A DNA stretch of 23,573 bases from Gammaproteobacteria bacterium. GTDB taxonomy: Bacteria; Pseudomonadota; Gammaproteobacteria; Magnimaribacterales; Magnimaribacteraceae. This document shows, in pieces, positions 16,823-23,379 of this stretch; position 1 is the stretch's first letter, and each line of letters opens with the position of its first letter. The translations under genes were made by a program, and so were the position numbers. The stretch spans positions 1 to 23,573 of the forward strand of contig DTSY01000039.1 in the NCBI GenBank assembly GCA_012965075.1, read 5' to 3'. The notes under the pieces were generated by a model, which was not told the origin of the DNA, did no database searches, and was given only the letters and a program-made list of their open reading frames with translations.

Positions 16823-16830
16823 ATTATAAT
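16823..16830. promoter_or_regulatory. Palindromic ATTATAAT, candidate bidirectional -10
   Basis: ATTATAAT is its own reverse complement and so contains TATAAT on both strands. On the minus strand it ends 8 bases before the thioesterase ATG (leader of about 2 bases). On the plus strand it ends 21 bases before the esterase ATG (leader of about 15 bases with AAAGAAG as ribosome site). It lies centrally in a 37-base divergent gap. Confidence 0.5.
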
Positions 16831-16851
16831 CTTCAAAGAAGCTAATTGATC

Positions 16852-17946
16852 ATGAAAATAAGAATAAAAATTTTATTCCTCTCTGTTTTTATCTGTATTT
16901 TAAGCTCATGTGCTGTTAGCAAGGCCACTGAAAATTTTTTAAAAAAAACCATGCTTTGGCAGGGCATCGAAAGGGAATATCTGATCTTTTTACCAACTAG
17001 CTATAGCCCCGAGGTAGAAATTCCACTAGTAGTTGGCCTGCATGGATATACAGGAACAGCTAGCGGATTTGAGAAAGAAACCACTAAGGGAATGAACTTG
17101 CACGCTGAATACCGGAATTACATAGCAGTTTACCCTCAGGGAGTAAACTTCTGGGATAAGACGAATGGAATGCCTTTTTTTGTTAGTTCATGGAATGACT
17201 TAGAAAGTAATGCTCCGCCAAGAGAGGGAGAGAGACCCATTTGTATTAAATCCAGGGGTGAGTATCCAAGACCCAAAGAATGCAAAGAATACAGTCATTG
17301 TGCTTGGACAGGATGTTATGACGACATTGGTTTTATTAAGAAAGTTATAGAAAAAGTTACAGAAGAATACGCCGTAGAAAAATCCAGAAGATATCTATCA
17401 GGTATCAGTAATGGAGGGGCCATGGCTCATAGATTTGCGTGTCTCCATCCTGAGATGTTAGCTGCTGCAGCTTCAATTAGTGGGTCCATACCTCGTGATA
17501 GAAGTTGCGCTCCTAAAATTCCAATCTCCTATCTTCAAGTATTTGGAGATAAAGATACTATAACCCCAATAAATGGAAAGGTTTCAAGTGATGGATGGTT
17601 CTATGAAAAACCTGAAATTTCTTTTAATAAATGGGCAGAAAGTATGGGTTGTACAGAAGACTTAGAGGCTTCAAATCTATTAACTGCAGAAAGTAATAAT
17701 CTTATTTGTACTTCAAGAAGGTCATGCTCTAAAGGGAGATCTCTTGAAGTTATCAATTGTCTAGTGCCTGATGGTGGACATGCATGGCCCGGACAAAAAC
17801 CTGGTGTAGGATTCTGTAGATCTAAGGAACAGGGTACAAGCATACCCAATCAAAAAGAATGCTTAGATAATAATGGAAAAGAAATTAATTGGGGTAATGA
17901 GGTGATTTGGGAATTCTTTAACAAACACAGGAGAGAAAGTGCCTAA
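16852..17946 (+). CDS. Secreted CE1/PHB-depolymerase-like esterase, cysteine-rich lipoprotein
   Basis: Alpha/beta hydrolase of the LpqC, feruloyl esterase and polyhydroxybutyrate depolymerase group. It is 364 residues from the ATG at 16852; a TTG at 16846 is an alternative. The signal sequence ends in LSSC with Cys20 as lipid attachment site. Visible catalytic features are the oxyanion loop LHGYTG (63-68), nucleophile Ser186 in GISNGG, Asp235 in FGDKDTITP and His310 in DGGHAWPG. Twelve further cysteines (131, 144, 150, 155, 197, 219, 267, 286, 292, 303, 322, 337) are spread over the protein, enough for six disulfides, as expected for an exported enzyme. Substrate is unknown: polyester, feruloyl ester or other acyl ester. 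Its stop overlaps the CoA-transferase start by 8 bases. Confidence 0.86.
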   Translation: MKIRIKILFLSVFICILSSCAVSKATENFLKKTMLWQGIEREYLIFLPTSYSPEVEIPLVVGLHGYTGTASGFEKETTKGMNLHAEYRNYIAVYPQGVNFWDKTNGMPFFVSSWNDLESNAPPREGERPICIKSRGEYPRPKECKEYSHCAWTGCYDDIGFIKKVIEKVTEEYAVEKSRRYLSGISNGGAMAHRFACLHPEMLAAAASISGSIPRDRSCAPKIPISYLQVFGDKDTITPINGKVSSDGWFYEKPEISFNKWAESMGCTEDLEASNLLTAESNNLICTSRRSCSKGRSLEVINCLVPDGGHAWPGQKPGVGFCRSKEQGTSIPNQKECLDNNGKEINWGNEVIWEFFNKHRRESA

Positions 17947-19132
17947 TACAAAAGGAGTGCTTAACGGATACAGAGTGTTGGACTTTGGTCGATATATCGC
18001 TGGCCCTTTCTGTGGGGCTTTACTATCTGATTTTGGTGCAGAAGTTATTAGGGTTGAGAGAGTGAAAGGCAGTGAGGATAGGTTTACTACTCCGATTTCA
18101 GATGAGGGAGACGGCTCAATGTTTCTGCAAATGAATAGAAATAAGTTAGGGTTCACTTTGAATCCTATGAAACCTGAAGGGAAACAGATAATACTTAAAC
18201 TTACCGAAACTGCTGATGTGGTTATTGCTAATCTTCCTGAAAAGACTCTTGAGGCCATGGGTTTAGATTTTGAATCTCTGGTAAAGGCAAACCCAAGAAT
18301 TATTCTTACATCTAACACCGCTTTTGGAACTTCTGGCCCTTATGCTGATAGGGTTGGTTTTGATGGCGTTGCACAAGCTATGTCGGGTTCCATGGAAATG
18401 ACAGGCAACCCTGATCAGCCAACAAAAAACTATGCTCCATATGTTGATTTTTGTAGTGCTTCTCTTGCTGCGTTTGGAACATGCATGGCGCTAATGGAAA
18501 GAGAACGCTCAGGTAAAGGGCAAAGAGTACAAACTTCTCTCCTTGCAACTGCTCTGACTATGACAAATGGTCTGGTTATTGAGCAAGAGATGTTAAATAG
18601 AAATCGTGTTGCCACTCTTAATAGGGGCCAGACTTCAGCTCCTTCTGATAGTTTCAAAACAAAAGATGGATGGATATTAATTGCAACTGTTGGTCAGCCT
18701 CTATTTGAGAGATGGGTTAACTTGATGGGAGAAGACAAATGGTTAAAAGATAGTAGATTCAAAGATGATTTAAGTAGAGGAGATCACTCTGAAGTAATAA
18801 GCCAAAGAATGGCTGAGTGGTGTGCAGAAAGGACCACCAAAGAAGCTATAAAAGAACTAGACAAGGCAAGGATTCCAGTAGGAGAAGTGCTTAAAGCGAA
18901 TCAAGTTGTAAAAGAGCCACATATTGAAGCAAGAAAGCTCTTTCAAGAAGTGCCCTACCCGAACCTAAAAAGCCCAGTTCCTATTGTTGTCTCGCCATTG
19001 GAACTGTCTGAGAATCCCGGAAAAATTAATAATAGAGCTCCATTATTGGGTGAACATACAAACCAGATACTTGAAGAATTGGGATATTCTGAAAAAGAAA
19101 TTTCAAATCTGAGAGATAAAAGAATAGTTTAA
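17939..19132 (+). CDS. Class III (CaiB/BaiF) acyl-CoA transferase
   Basis: Moves CoA from an acyl-CoA donor to a free carboxylic acid through an aspartyl anhydride intermediate; the family also contains alpha-methylacyl-CoA racemases. It has 397 residues. The start GYRVLDFGRYIAGPFCGALLSDFGAEVIRVE is classic family III, and the catalytic aspartate is Asp170 in YAPYVDFCSASLAAFG, matching Asp169 of formyl-CoA transferase. The start is GTG at 17939, with AGGAG five bases upstream and an 8-base overlap with the esterase gene, so translation is coupled. The acyl-CoA dehydrogenase follows after 11 bases. The operon suggests that an acid released by the esterase is converted to its CoA ester; donor and acceptor are not known. 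Confidence 0.94.
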   Translation: MPNTKGVLNGYRVLDFGRYIAGPFCGALLSDFGAEVIRVERVKGSEDRFTTPISDEGDGSMFLQMNRNKLGFTLNPMKPEGKQIILKLTETADVVIANLPEKTLEAMGLDFESLVKANPRIILTSNTAFGTSGPYADRVGFDGVAQAMSGSMEMTGNPDQPTKNYAPYVDFCSASLAAFGTCMALMERERSGKGQRVQTSLLATALTMTNGLVIEQEMLNRNRVATLNRGQTSAPSDSFKTKDGWILIATVGQPLFERWVNLMGEDKWLKDSRFKDDLSRGDHSEVISQRMAEWCAERTTKEAIKELDKARIPVGEVLKANQVVKEPHIEARKLFQEVPYPNLKSPVPIVVSPLELSENPGKINNRAPLLGEHTNQILEELGYSEKEISNLRDKRIV

Positions 19133-19143
19133 AAGGAGAGATC

Positions 19144-20307
19144 ATGGATTTTTCATTAACATCTGAACAAAAAGAACTCCAATCAGTAGCCAGAGCATTT
19201 GCTCAAAAAGAGATGACTTCAGTGGCTAAAGAACTAGAGGAAAAAAAGGAGTTTCTGTCCGATGAATGGTTCGATCGATATGCTGAGATGGGGTTTCTTG
19301 GAATAAATATAAGTAAAAAATACGGTGGTTTGGGCTTACCTAATCTTGACGCTTTATTGGTATTAGAAGAGTTTGCTAAGGTTTCTTCAGTAGTTGCTTG
19401 GCCTATATTCGAAAGTGCTGTCGGCCCAATTAAGGCTATAGAGCACTTTGCCAATGAAGATTTAAAACAGAGAATCATTCCCGAGGTTTGTAAGGGAAAT
19501 TTATTTGTGGCTGTAAGTATGTCCGAGCCCCATGCAGGATCAGCTTTAACGGACTTAACCACAAAAGCTGAGGAAAAAGATGACCATCTTGTATTAAACG
19601 GTATGAAAAGATGGTGCTCCGGTGCTGGGCATGCACAAGGTTATGTGGTGTATTGCAGAATGTCTGAAGAACCTGGTGCCAAAGGAATTGGTGCTGTTTA
19701 TGTAGAAAAAGACACTGAAGGTTTAACTTTTGGGAAGCAAGAAGAGCTAATGGGCTTTAATGGGATTCCATCTGCAGATATATTTTTTGATGACGTGAAA
19801 GTTCCTAAAGAAAATATAGTGGTCGAAGCTAATGGAGGTTTTAAGAAATTGATGGAAGCTTTTGATTTAGAAAGATGTGGGAACGCAACAATGAGCTTGG
19901 GTCAAGCATCTGGAGCATTAGATCAGGTACTGGAGTATGTACAAGAAAGAGAACAATTTGGAAAACCCATAGTGGATTTTCAGGCAGTCCAACTTAAATT
20001 AGCTGAAATGGCTATGAAAGTAGAGGCTAGCCGATTACTAATTCATCGTGCTGCCCATAATGCAGCAGAAGGCTTACCAAGTATTTTTGAATCCAGTGTA
20101 GGTAAATGTTTCTCAAATGAAATGGCTCGAGAGGTAACCGGTACAGCAATTCAACTTATGGGTGGGTACGGATATAACAAAGAATATCAGATGGAAAGAA
20201 GATTTAGGGATGCCTGGGGTTGGGGCATTGCTGGGGGAACAATAGATATTCAAAAGATAAATATTGCCTCAGCCCTTGTTGGAAGAAGATTTAACCAGAG
20301 AAAGTAA
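19144..20307 (+). CDS. Acyl-CoA dehydrogenase with isovaleryl-CoA-dehydrogenase-style catalytic base
   Basis: FAD flavoenzyme that introduces the alpha,beta double bond into acyl-CoA. It has 387 residues, the family's usual length. The FAD/substrate block VAVSMSEPHAGSALTDL (122-138) and the C-terminal QLMGGYGYNKEYQMERRFRD (337-356) are clear. Where medium-chain enzymes have the catalytic glutamate in EGT, this one has GGT (364-366). A glutamate in DLER (Glu243) lies where isovaleryl-CoA dehydrogenase places its base (Glu254 in LDLERL), so activity is likely retained with that geometry, perhaps for branched or alpha-substituted acyl-CoA. A strong AAAGGAG precedes the ATG by five to six bases. 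It ends the esterase/CoA-transferase operon, 2 bases from the convergent DUF2244 gene. Confidence 0.95.
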   Translation: MDFSLTSEQKELQSVARAFAQKEMTSVAKELEEKKEFLSDEWFDRYAEMGFLGINISKKYGGLGLPNLDALLVLEEFAKVSSVVAWPIFESAVGPIKAIEHFANEDLKQRIIPEVCKGNLFVAVSMSEPHAGSALTDLTTKAEEKDDHLVLNGMKRWCSGAGHAQGYVVYCRMSEEPGAKGIGAVYVEKDTEGLTFGKQEELMGFNGIPSADIFFDDVKVPKENIVVEANGGFKKLMEAFDLERCGNATMSLGQASGALDQVLEYVQEREQFGKPIVDFQAVQLKLAEMAMKVEASRLLIHRAAHNAAEGLPSIFESSVGKCFSNEMAREVTGTAIQLMGGYGYNKEYQMERRFRDAWGWGIAGGTIDIQKINIASALVGRRFNQRK

Positions 20308-20309
20308 TT

Positions 20310-20792
20310 TTATTTAAAAGAATTAATAATATTTTTTAAATTCTCTACCAAGGTAAGCTTTTCTTTTTCCGTTAAGAAATCACCTATTGGAACTCTTTCG
20401 CCTTTGGAAGTTATAAGTATGTGAGCTGGATACCAAGGGTGTTTAGGTTTCTCGACAACAACGTATGCCCAAACTCTAAAGTATTCCCAGACTTTATCCG
20501 GTTTACTTATACCTTTCTCTATTTTCAATTTTTCCGGTGTCATGGTTATTATCTCTTGCTTATAAGTCCTTTGAACCACGAAGAAGACACAAGCTCCTAC
20601 TAGGAGAATTTCAAGTCCAGCAAAAGGCAAAATTAAAGAAGCGCCAACTATATAAAATCCGATTCCAATTGCACCACACGTGACCGATATGGCAATGATA
20701 AAAAGTAGATTGGATTTCCAGGATAGAGACTTATTAGGCTTCAAAGTAATCCTAAAAAGTGAGTCTTTCTCATTAGATTCTATTTGGATCAT
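20310..20792 (-). CDS. DUF2244-type integral membrane protein
   Basis: It has 160 residues and unknown function. The sequence resembles the DUF2244 family: a short N-terminal strand region with LKPNKSLSW, then two close transmembrane segments (about 27-50 and 53-74), then a basic cytoplasmic tail that contains a PH-like pattern (EKLKIEKG, VWEYFRVWAYVVVEK, ILITSKGERVPIGDFL). No catalytic motif is visible. It lies 15 bases downstream of the metallo-beta-lactamase-fold gene and is probably co-transcribed with it. The family assignment rests on overall pattern, so moderate confidence. Confidence 0.75.
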   Translation of the reverse strand: MIQIESNEKDSLFRITLKPNKSLSWKSNLLFIIAISVTCGAIGIGFYIVGASLILPFAGLEILLVGACVFFVVQRTYKQEIITMTPEKLKIEKGISKPDKVWEYFRVWAYVVVEKPKHPWYPAHILITSKGERVPIGDFLTEKEKLTLVENLKNIINSFK

Positions 20793-20807
20793 AAGAAAAG
20801 TTTTATT

Positions 20808-21869
20808 CTATTTAAGTTCTGAAAGAATAATTTCATCAGATTCAACAGGCAAAACTACCATGGTTCCATCTCTTGAAAGAGTCCATTCTTCTCTAACTTC
20901 GTCTACACCTCGTAAGAATATAATTTCAGTTATGCGGTTTCTAGGAGCAGGCGTCAAATGGTAAAAGATAAGATGTTTTACATTTGCTAAGTTTGCAATT
21001 TCTGCCGCTTGAGCAGGAGTAGTGTGGTAAGTGATTATGTCTTCCATAACCTTAGCAGCTAAATTAGCCCCCATTTGGATATTAAAATCTCTAATTAAAT
21101 TTATCATATGATTAGCTTGCGCTTCATGAATGAGCACATCCACGTCTCTGGAGTTCTCAATTAAATTTTCGCTATAAGAAGTATCGCCGCTAATGACCAA
21201 ACTCCTGCCTTTATAGTCAAAACGATAACCGAGAGCTGGCTTAACTGGGTCATGCACAACTTCAAATGCAGTCACTATTAGACCATCCTCATCGATAATC
21301 TTGGGCTGATTTAAATCTACGGTATGAGGATTAAGTCCTGCTACATCCAAAGGAGCAATTTGTGCCCCATGGTGAGTATTCCTAAAGAAATAATCTGGTT
21401 CGTAAGCTGTTTCAAAACCTTTTGTTACAAGTCCGACTCCTTGAGGTCCATAGACATCCAGTTTTGCTTTCCTTCTCTGCATAATCCAAGAAGCTTGGTG
21501 CAAACTAGCTAGATCAAAAATGTGATCAGAATGAAGGTGGGTTAAGAGGACAGATTTAATTTTATTAAAAGGCATTCCCCAATTCCTTAGATTAGATGCA
21601 CTACCATCTCCAATATCGACAATATAAATATTTTCACCTGCTCTAACCATGACACAGGTCTGTGCCCTTCCTGGACTGGGTATTGGAGACCTGGATCCAC
21701 AAATAACTGCACTCAAGGAATCTTCTTCAGGTAAATTCGTTGAAGGAATAAGGCCCTCAAGAACAGAAATCATAACTTTGTCTTGAACGGAAGGGTTTCT
21801 CAATCCAACCATTGCAGCGATGGTAATAATGACTAATGAAGCTACTAGGTAAATTAAAAATTTTTTCAT
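20808..21869 (-). CDS. Metallo-beta-lactamase-fold hydrolase with N-terminal membrane anchor
   Basis: It has 353 residues. An N-terminal hydrophobic helix (about 4-21) forms a signal anchor without a clear cleavage site, so the domain is likely periplasmic and membrane-tethered. Zinc motifs are THLHSDHIFD (His111, His113, Asp115, His116), ISGDTSYSEN (metal-bridging Asp) and a late FYHLTPAP histidine. The layout resembles RNase Z/ElaC-like and arylsulfatase- or lactonase-like members, but an exported RNase Z is improbable, so a small-molecule ester, lactone or phosphodiester substrate is more likely. The ATG at 21869 has AAGGA ten bases upstream, and a palindromic TATAAT lies about 43 bases upstream. 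It is followed by the DUF2244 gene. Confidence 0.9.
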   Translation of the reverse strand: MKKFLIYLVASLVIITIAAMVGLRNPSVQDKVMISVLEGLIPSTNLPEEDSLSAVICGSRSPIPSPGRAQTCVMVRAGENIYIVDIGDGSASNLRNWGMPFNKIKSVLLTHLHSDHIFDLASLHQASWIMQRRKAKLDVYGPQGVGLVTKGFETAYEPDYFFRNTHHGAQIAPLDVAGLNPHTVDLNQPKIIDEDGLIVTAFEVVHDPVKPALGYRFDYKGRSLVISGDTSYSENLIENSRDVDVLIHEAQANHMINLIRDFNIQMGANLAAKVMEDIITYHTTPAQAAEIANLANVKHLIFYHLTPAPRNRITEIIFLRGVDEVREEWTLSRDGTMVVLPVESDEIILSELK

Positions 21870-21912
21870 ATTTCAAGATTCCTTAGAATTAATCCTGTTC
21901 AACTTTCTTTTT

Positions 21913-21920
21913 ATTATAAT
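21913..21920. promoter_or_regulatory. Palindromic ATTATAAT, candidate bidirectional -10
   Basis: The same 8-base palindrome as in the thioesterase/esterase gap. On the plus strand it ends 6 bases before the aldo/keto reductase ATG, so the mRNA would begin at the AUG. On the minus strand it gives a leader of roughly 38 bases for the metallo-hydrolase gene, which has an AAGGA ribosome site. No strong -35 is seen for either direction. Confidence 0.5.
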
Positions 21921-21926
21921 GACTCC

Positions 21927-22895
21927 ATGGAGTATAGGACATTAGGTAAATCTGGATTGAAAATTTCTGAGCTTTCTTTTGGTTCCTGGGTAACTTTTAA
22001 TACACAGGTTGATACAAACTTAGCTGAAGACATGTTTAAAGTATGTTTCGACTCAGGCATAAACTTTTTTGATAATGCCGAAGGATATGATCAAGGGAAA
22101 TCTGAAGAAGTTATGGGCCAGGCTCTTAAAAGTATTAATGAACCAAGAGATAGCTACTGTGTTTCATCTAAGGTTTTCTTCAGTTCTAGGCCCAATCCTA
22201 AACCCACTCAAAAAGGACTGAGCAAAAAGCATATAACTGAAGCTTGCCACCAAGCCATGCAAAGACTGCAAGTTGATTATTTAGACCTTTATTTCTGTCA
22301 CAGAGCCGACCCAGAAACTCCCATCGGAGAAACTGTTTGGGCAATGCATAATTTAATCACACAAGGAAAAATATTATATTGGGGAACCTCTGAATGGACA
22401 GCTGAAGAGATCACCGAAGCTTATGATTTTGCAGAAAAAAATCATTTAACTCCTCCTACTATGGAACAACCTCAGTACAATCTTTTAGACAGAAAAAGAT
22501 TTGAGGTTGAATACGATCCTATCTTTAGAAAATTTCAAATGGGGACAACTATATGGTCACCATTAGCTTCAGGGGCTTTAACAGGTAAATATCTAGACAA
22601 AATACCTGAAGGTTCTAGAGCAACTTTAAAAGGTTACGAATGGTTAAAAAACCACATGATAGATTCAGAAAGAGGACAGGCCAGGATGGAAAAAATAAGA
22701 AACTTAAAGCCTATTGCTGATGAATTAGGTGTAAGTCTTAGCAAAATGTCCATAGCTTGGTGTTTACTAAACCCAAATGTATCCACAGTGATTTTAGGAG
22801 CGTCAAAAGTAGAACAATTAAAAGAAAACCTTGAATCTTTAGAGGTTGTCCCACTGCTTACGGATGAAATTCAGAGAAAACTAGCTGGTATCTAG
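21927..22895 (+). CDS. Aldo/keto reductase, Kv-beta/YghZ-like
   Basis: NADPH-dependent carbonyl reductase with a TIM-barrel fold, 322 residues. The N-terminal LGKSGLKISELSFGSWVTF (6-24) and the catalytic tetrad are clear: Asp49 and Tyr54 in FFDNAEGYDQGKSE, Lys82 in SSKVFF, His125 in FCHRAD. The MEQPQYNLLDR and WSPLASGALTGKY blocks place it with bacterial relatives of the potassium-channel beta subunit, a group that often reduces methylglyoxal or other aldehydes. The physiological substrate is unknown. TATAAT ends 6 bases before the ATG and there is no Shine-Dalgarno. It is a single-gene unit, with its stop codon inside a hairpin shared with the convergent gene. Confidence 0.95.
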   Translation: MEYRTLGKSGLKISELSFGSWVTFNTQVDTNLAEDMFKVCFDSGINFFDNAEGYDQGKSEEVMGQALKSINEPRDSYCVSSKVFFSSRPNPKPTQKGLSKKHITEACHQAMQRLQVDYLDLYFCHRADPETPIGETVWAMHNLITQGKILYWGTSEWTAEEITEAYDFAEKNHLTPPTMEQPQYNLLDRKRFEVEYDPIFRKFQMGTTIWSPLASGALTGKYLDKIPEGSRATLKGYEWLKNHMIDSERGQARMEKIRNLKPIADELGVSLSKMSIAWCLLNPNVSTVILGASKVEQLKENLESLEVVPLLTDEIQRKLAGI

Positions 22896-22899
22896 TTTT
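22877..22899. terminator. Hairpin across a convergent stop, possible bidirectional terminator
   Basis: AAAACTAG (22877-22884) and CTAGTTTT (22892-22899) form a perfect 8-base inverted repeat with a 7-base loop. The plus strand continues with two more T bases, giving a run of six; the minus-strand arm also ends in four T. The stem is AT-rich and may be weak. It contains the aldo/keto reductase stop codon and touches the convergent thioesterase stop. Confidence 0.45.
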
Positions 22900-23370
22900 T
22901 TACTTCTTGATCTTCAGTCTTAGATCAAAATCTATATCACCTGACTTATTGTGCTCTTCAAGCATGTCTTGAAGGTTGTTATACATTCCTTCAGGCATTT
23001 CAGACGACCTCCTTTTGGACATATCAATATGAGCTAGCATTTGTTCATTGGTAGCTGAAAGTATGCCCTCTTCTGTTAATAAAATACCCCCGTAATGTAT
23101 TAATTTTGGATTTACATCAATTAACCTGTAATAAGGAAAAGCCATTTGACCTTCAAGTAATTCATTTAAATATTGAATATTCATTTCTAAGGTGAAACAA
23201 GAAAACCCTTCCTCAAAATATTTTTTTCCAAAACCCATATCGTTATAAAGTTCCACAGATCCATCGTCAAAGATTCGTGCATAATCGGCAACATTCATAT
23301 GGCCATTCATATCACACATCTCTGCAACTACTTTGACTGGATTGCCAGGGTATGGGAATTTTTCCTTCAC
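22900..23370 (-). CDS. Hotdog-fold thioesterase-like protein (4HBT/acyl-CoA thioester hydrolase type)
   Basis: It has 156 residues. The pattern DMNGHMNVADYARIFDDG (20-37) corresponds to the Asp/His/Asn region opening the long helix of 4-hydroxybenzoyl-CoA thioesterase-like proteins (compare D-xxGHxNNxxY), with Asp20, His24 and Asn26. The second half has a strand pattern typical of the fold and a charged C-terminal tail. Substrate is unknown. The start is GTG at 23370, 9 bases after the parC stop; GAGG lies about 14 bases upstream. It is probably co-transcribed with parC. The family call rests on the motif and size. Confidence 0.77.
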   Translation of the reverse strand: MKEKFPYPGNPVKVVAEMCDMNGHMNVADYARIFDDGSVELYNDMGFGKKYFEEGFSCFTLEMNIQYLNELLEGQMAFPYYRLIDVNPKLIHYGGILLTEEGILSATNEQMLAHIDMSKRRSSEMPEGMYNNLQDMLEEHNKSGDIDFDLRLKIKK

Positions 23371-23379
23371 AATCTAAAA

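Noticed and set aside
17863..18318. 151-codon open frame on the minus strand
   Set aside because: Lies antisense to the 3' end of the esterase gene and the 5' part of the CoA-transferase gene, both with clear motifs; its translation has no recognisable domain and no ribosome site.
19203..19562. 119-codon open frame on the minus strand
   Set aside because: Fully antisense to the acyl-CoA dehydrogenase gene, no motif; a shadow of the real frame.
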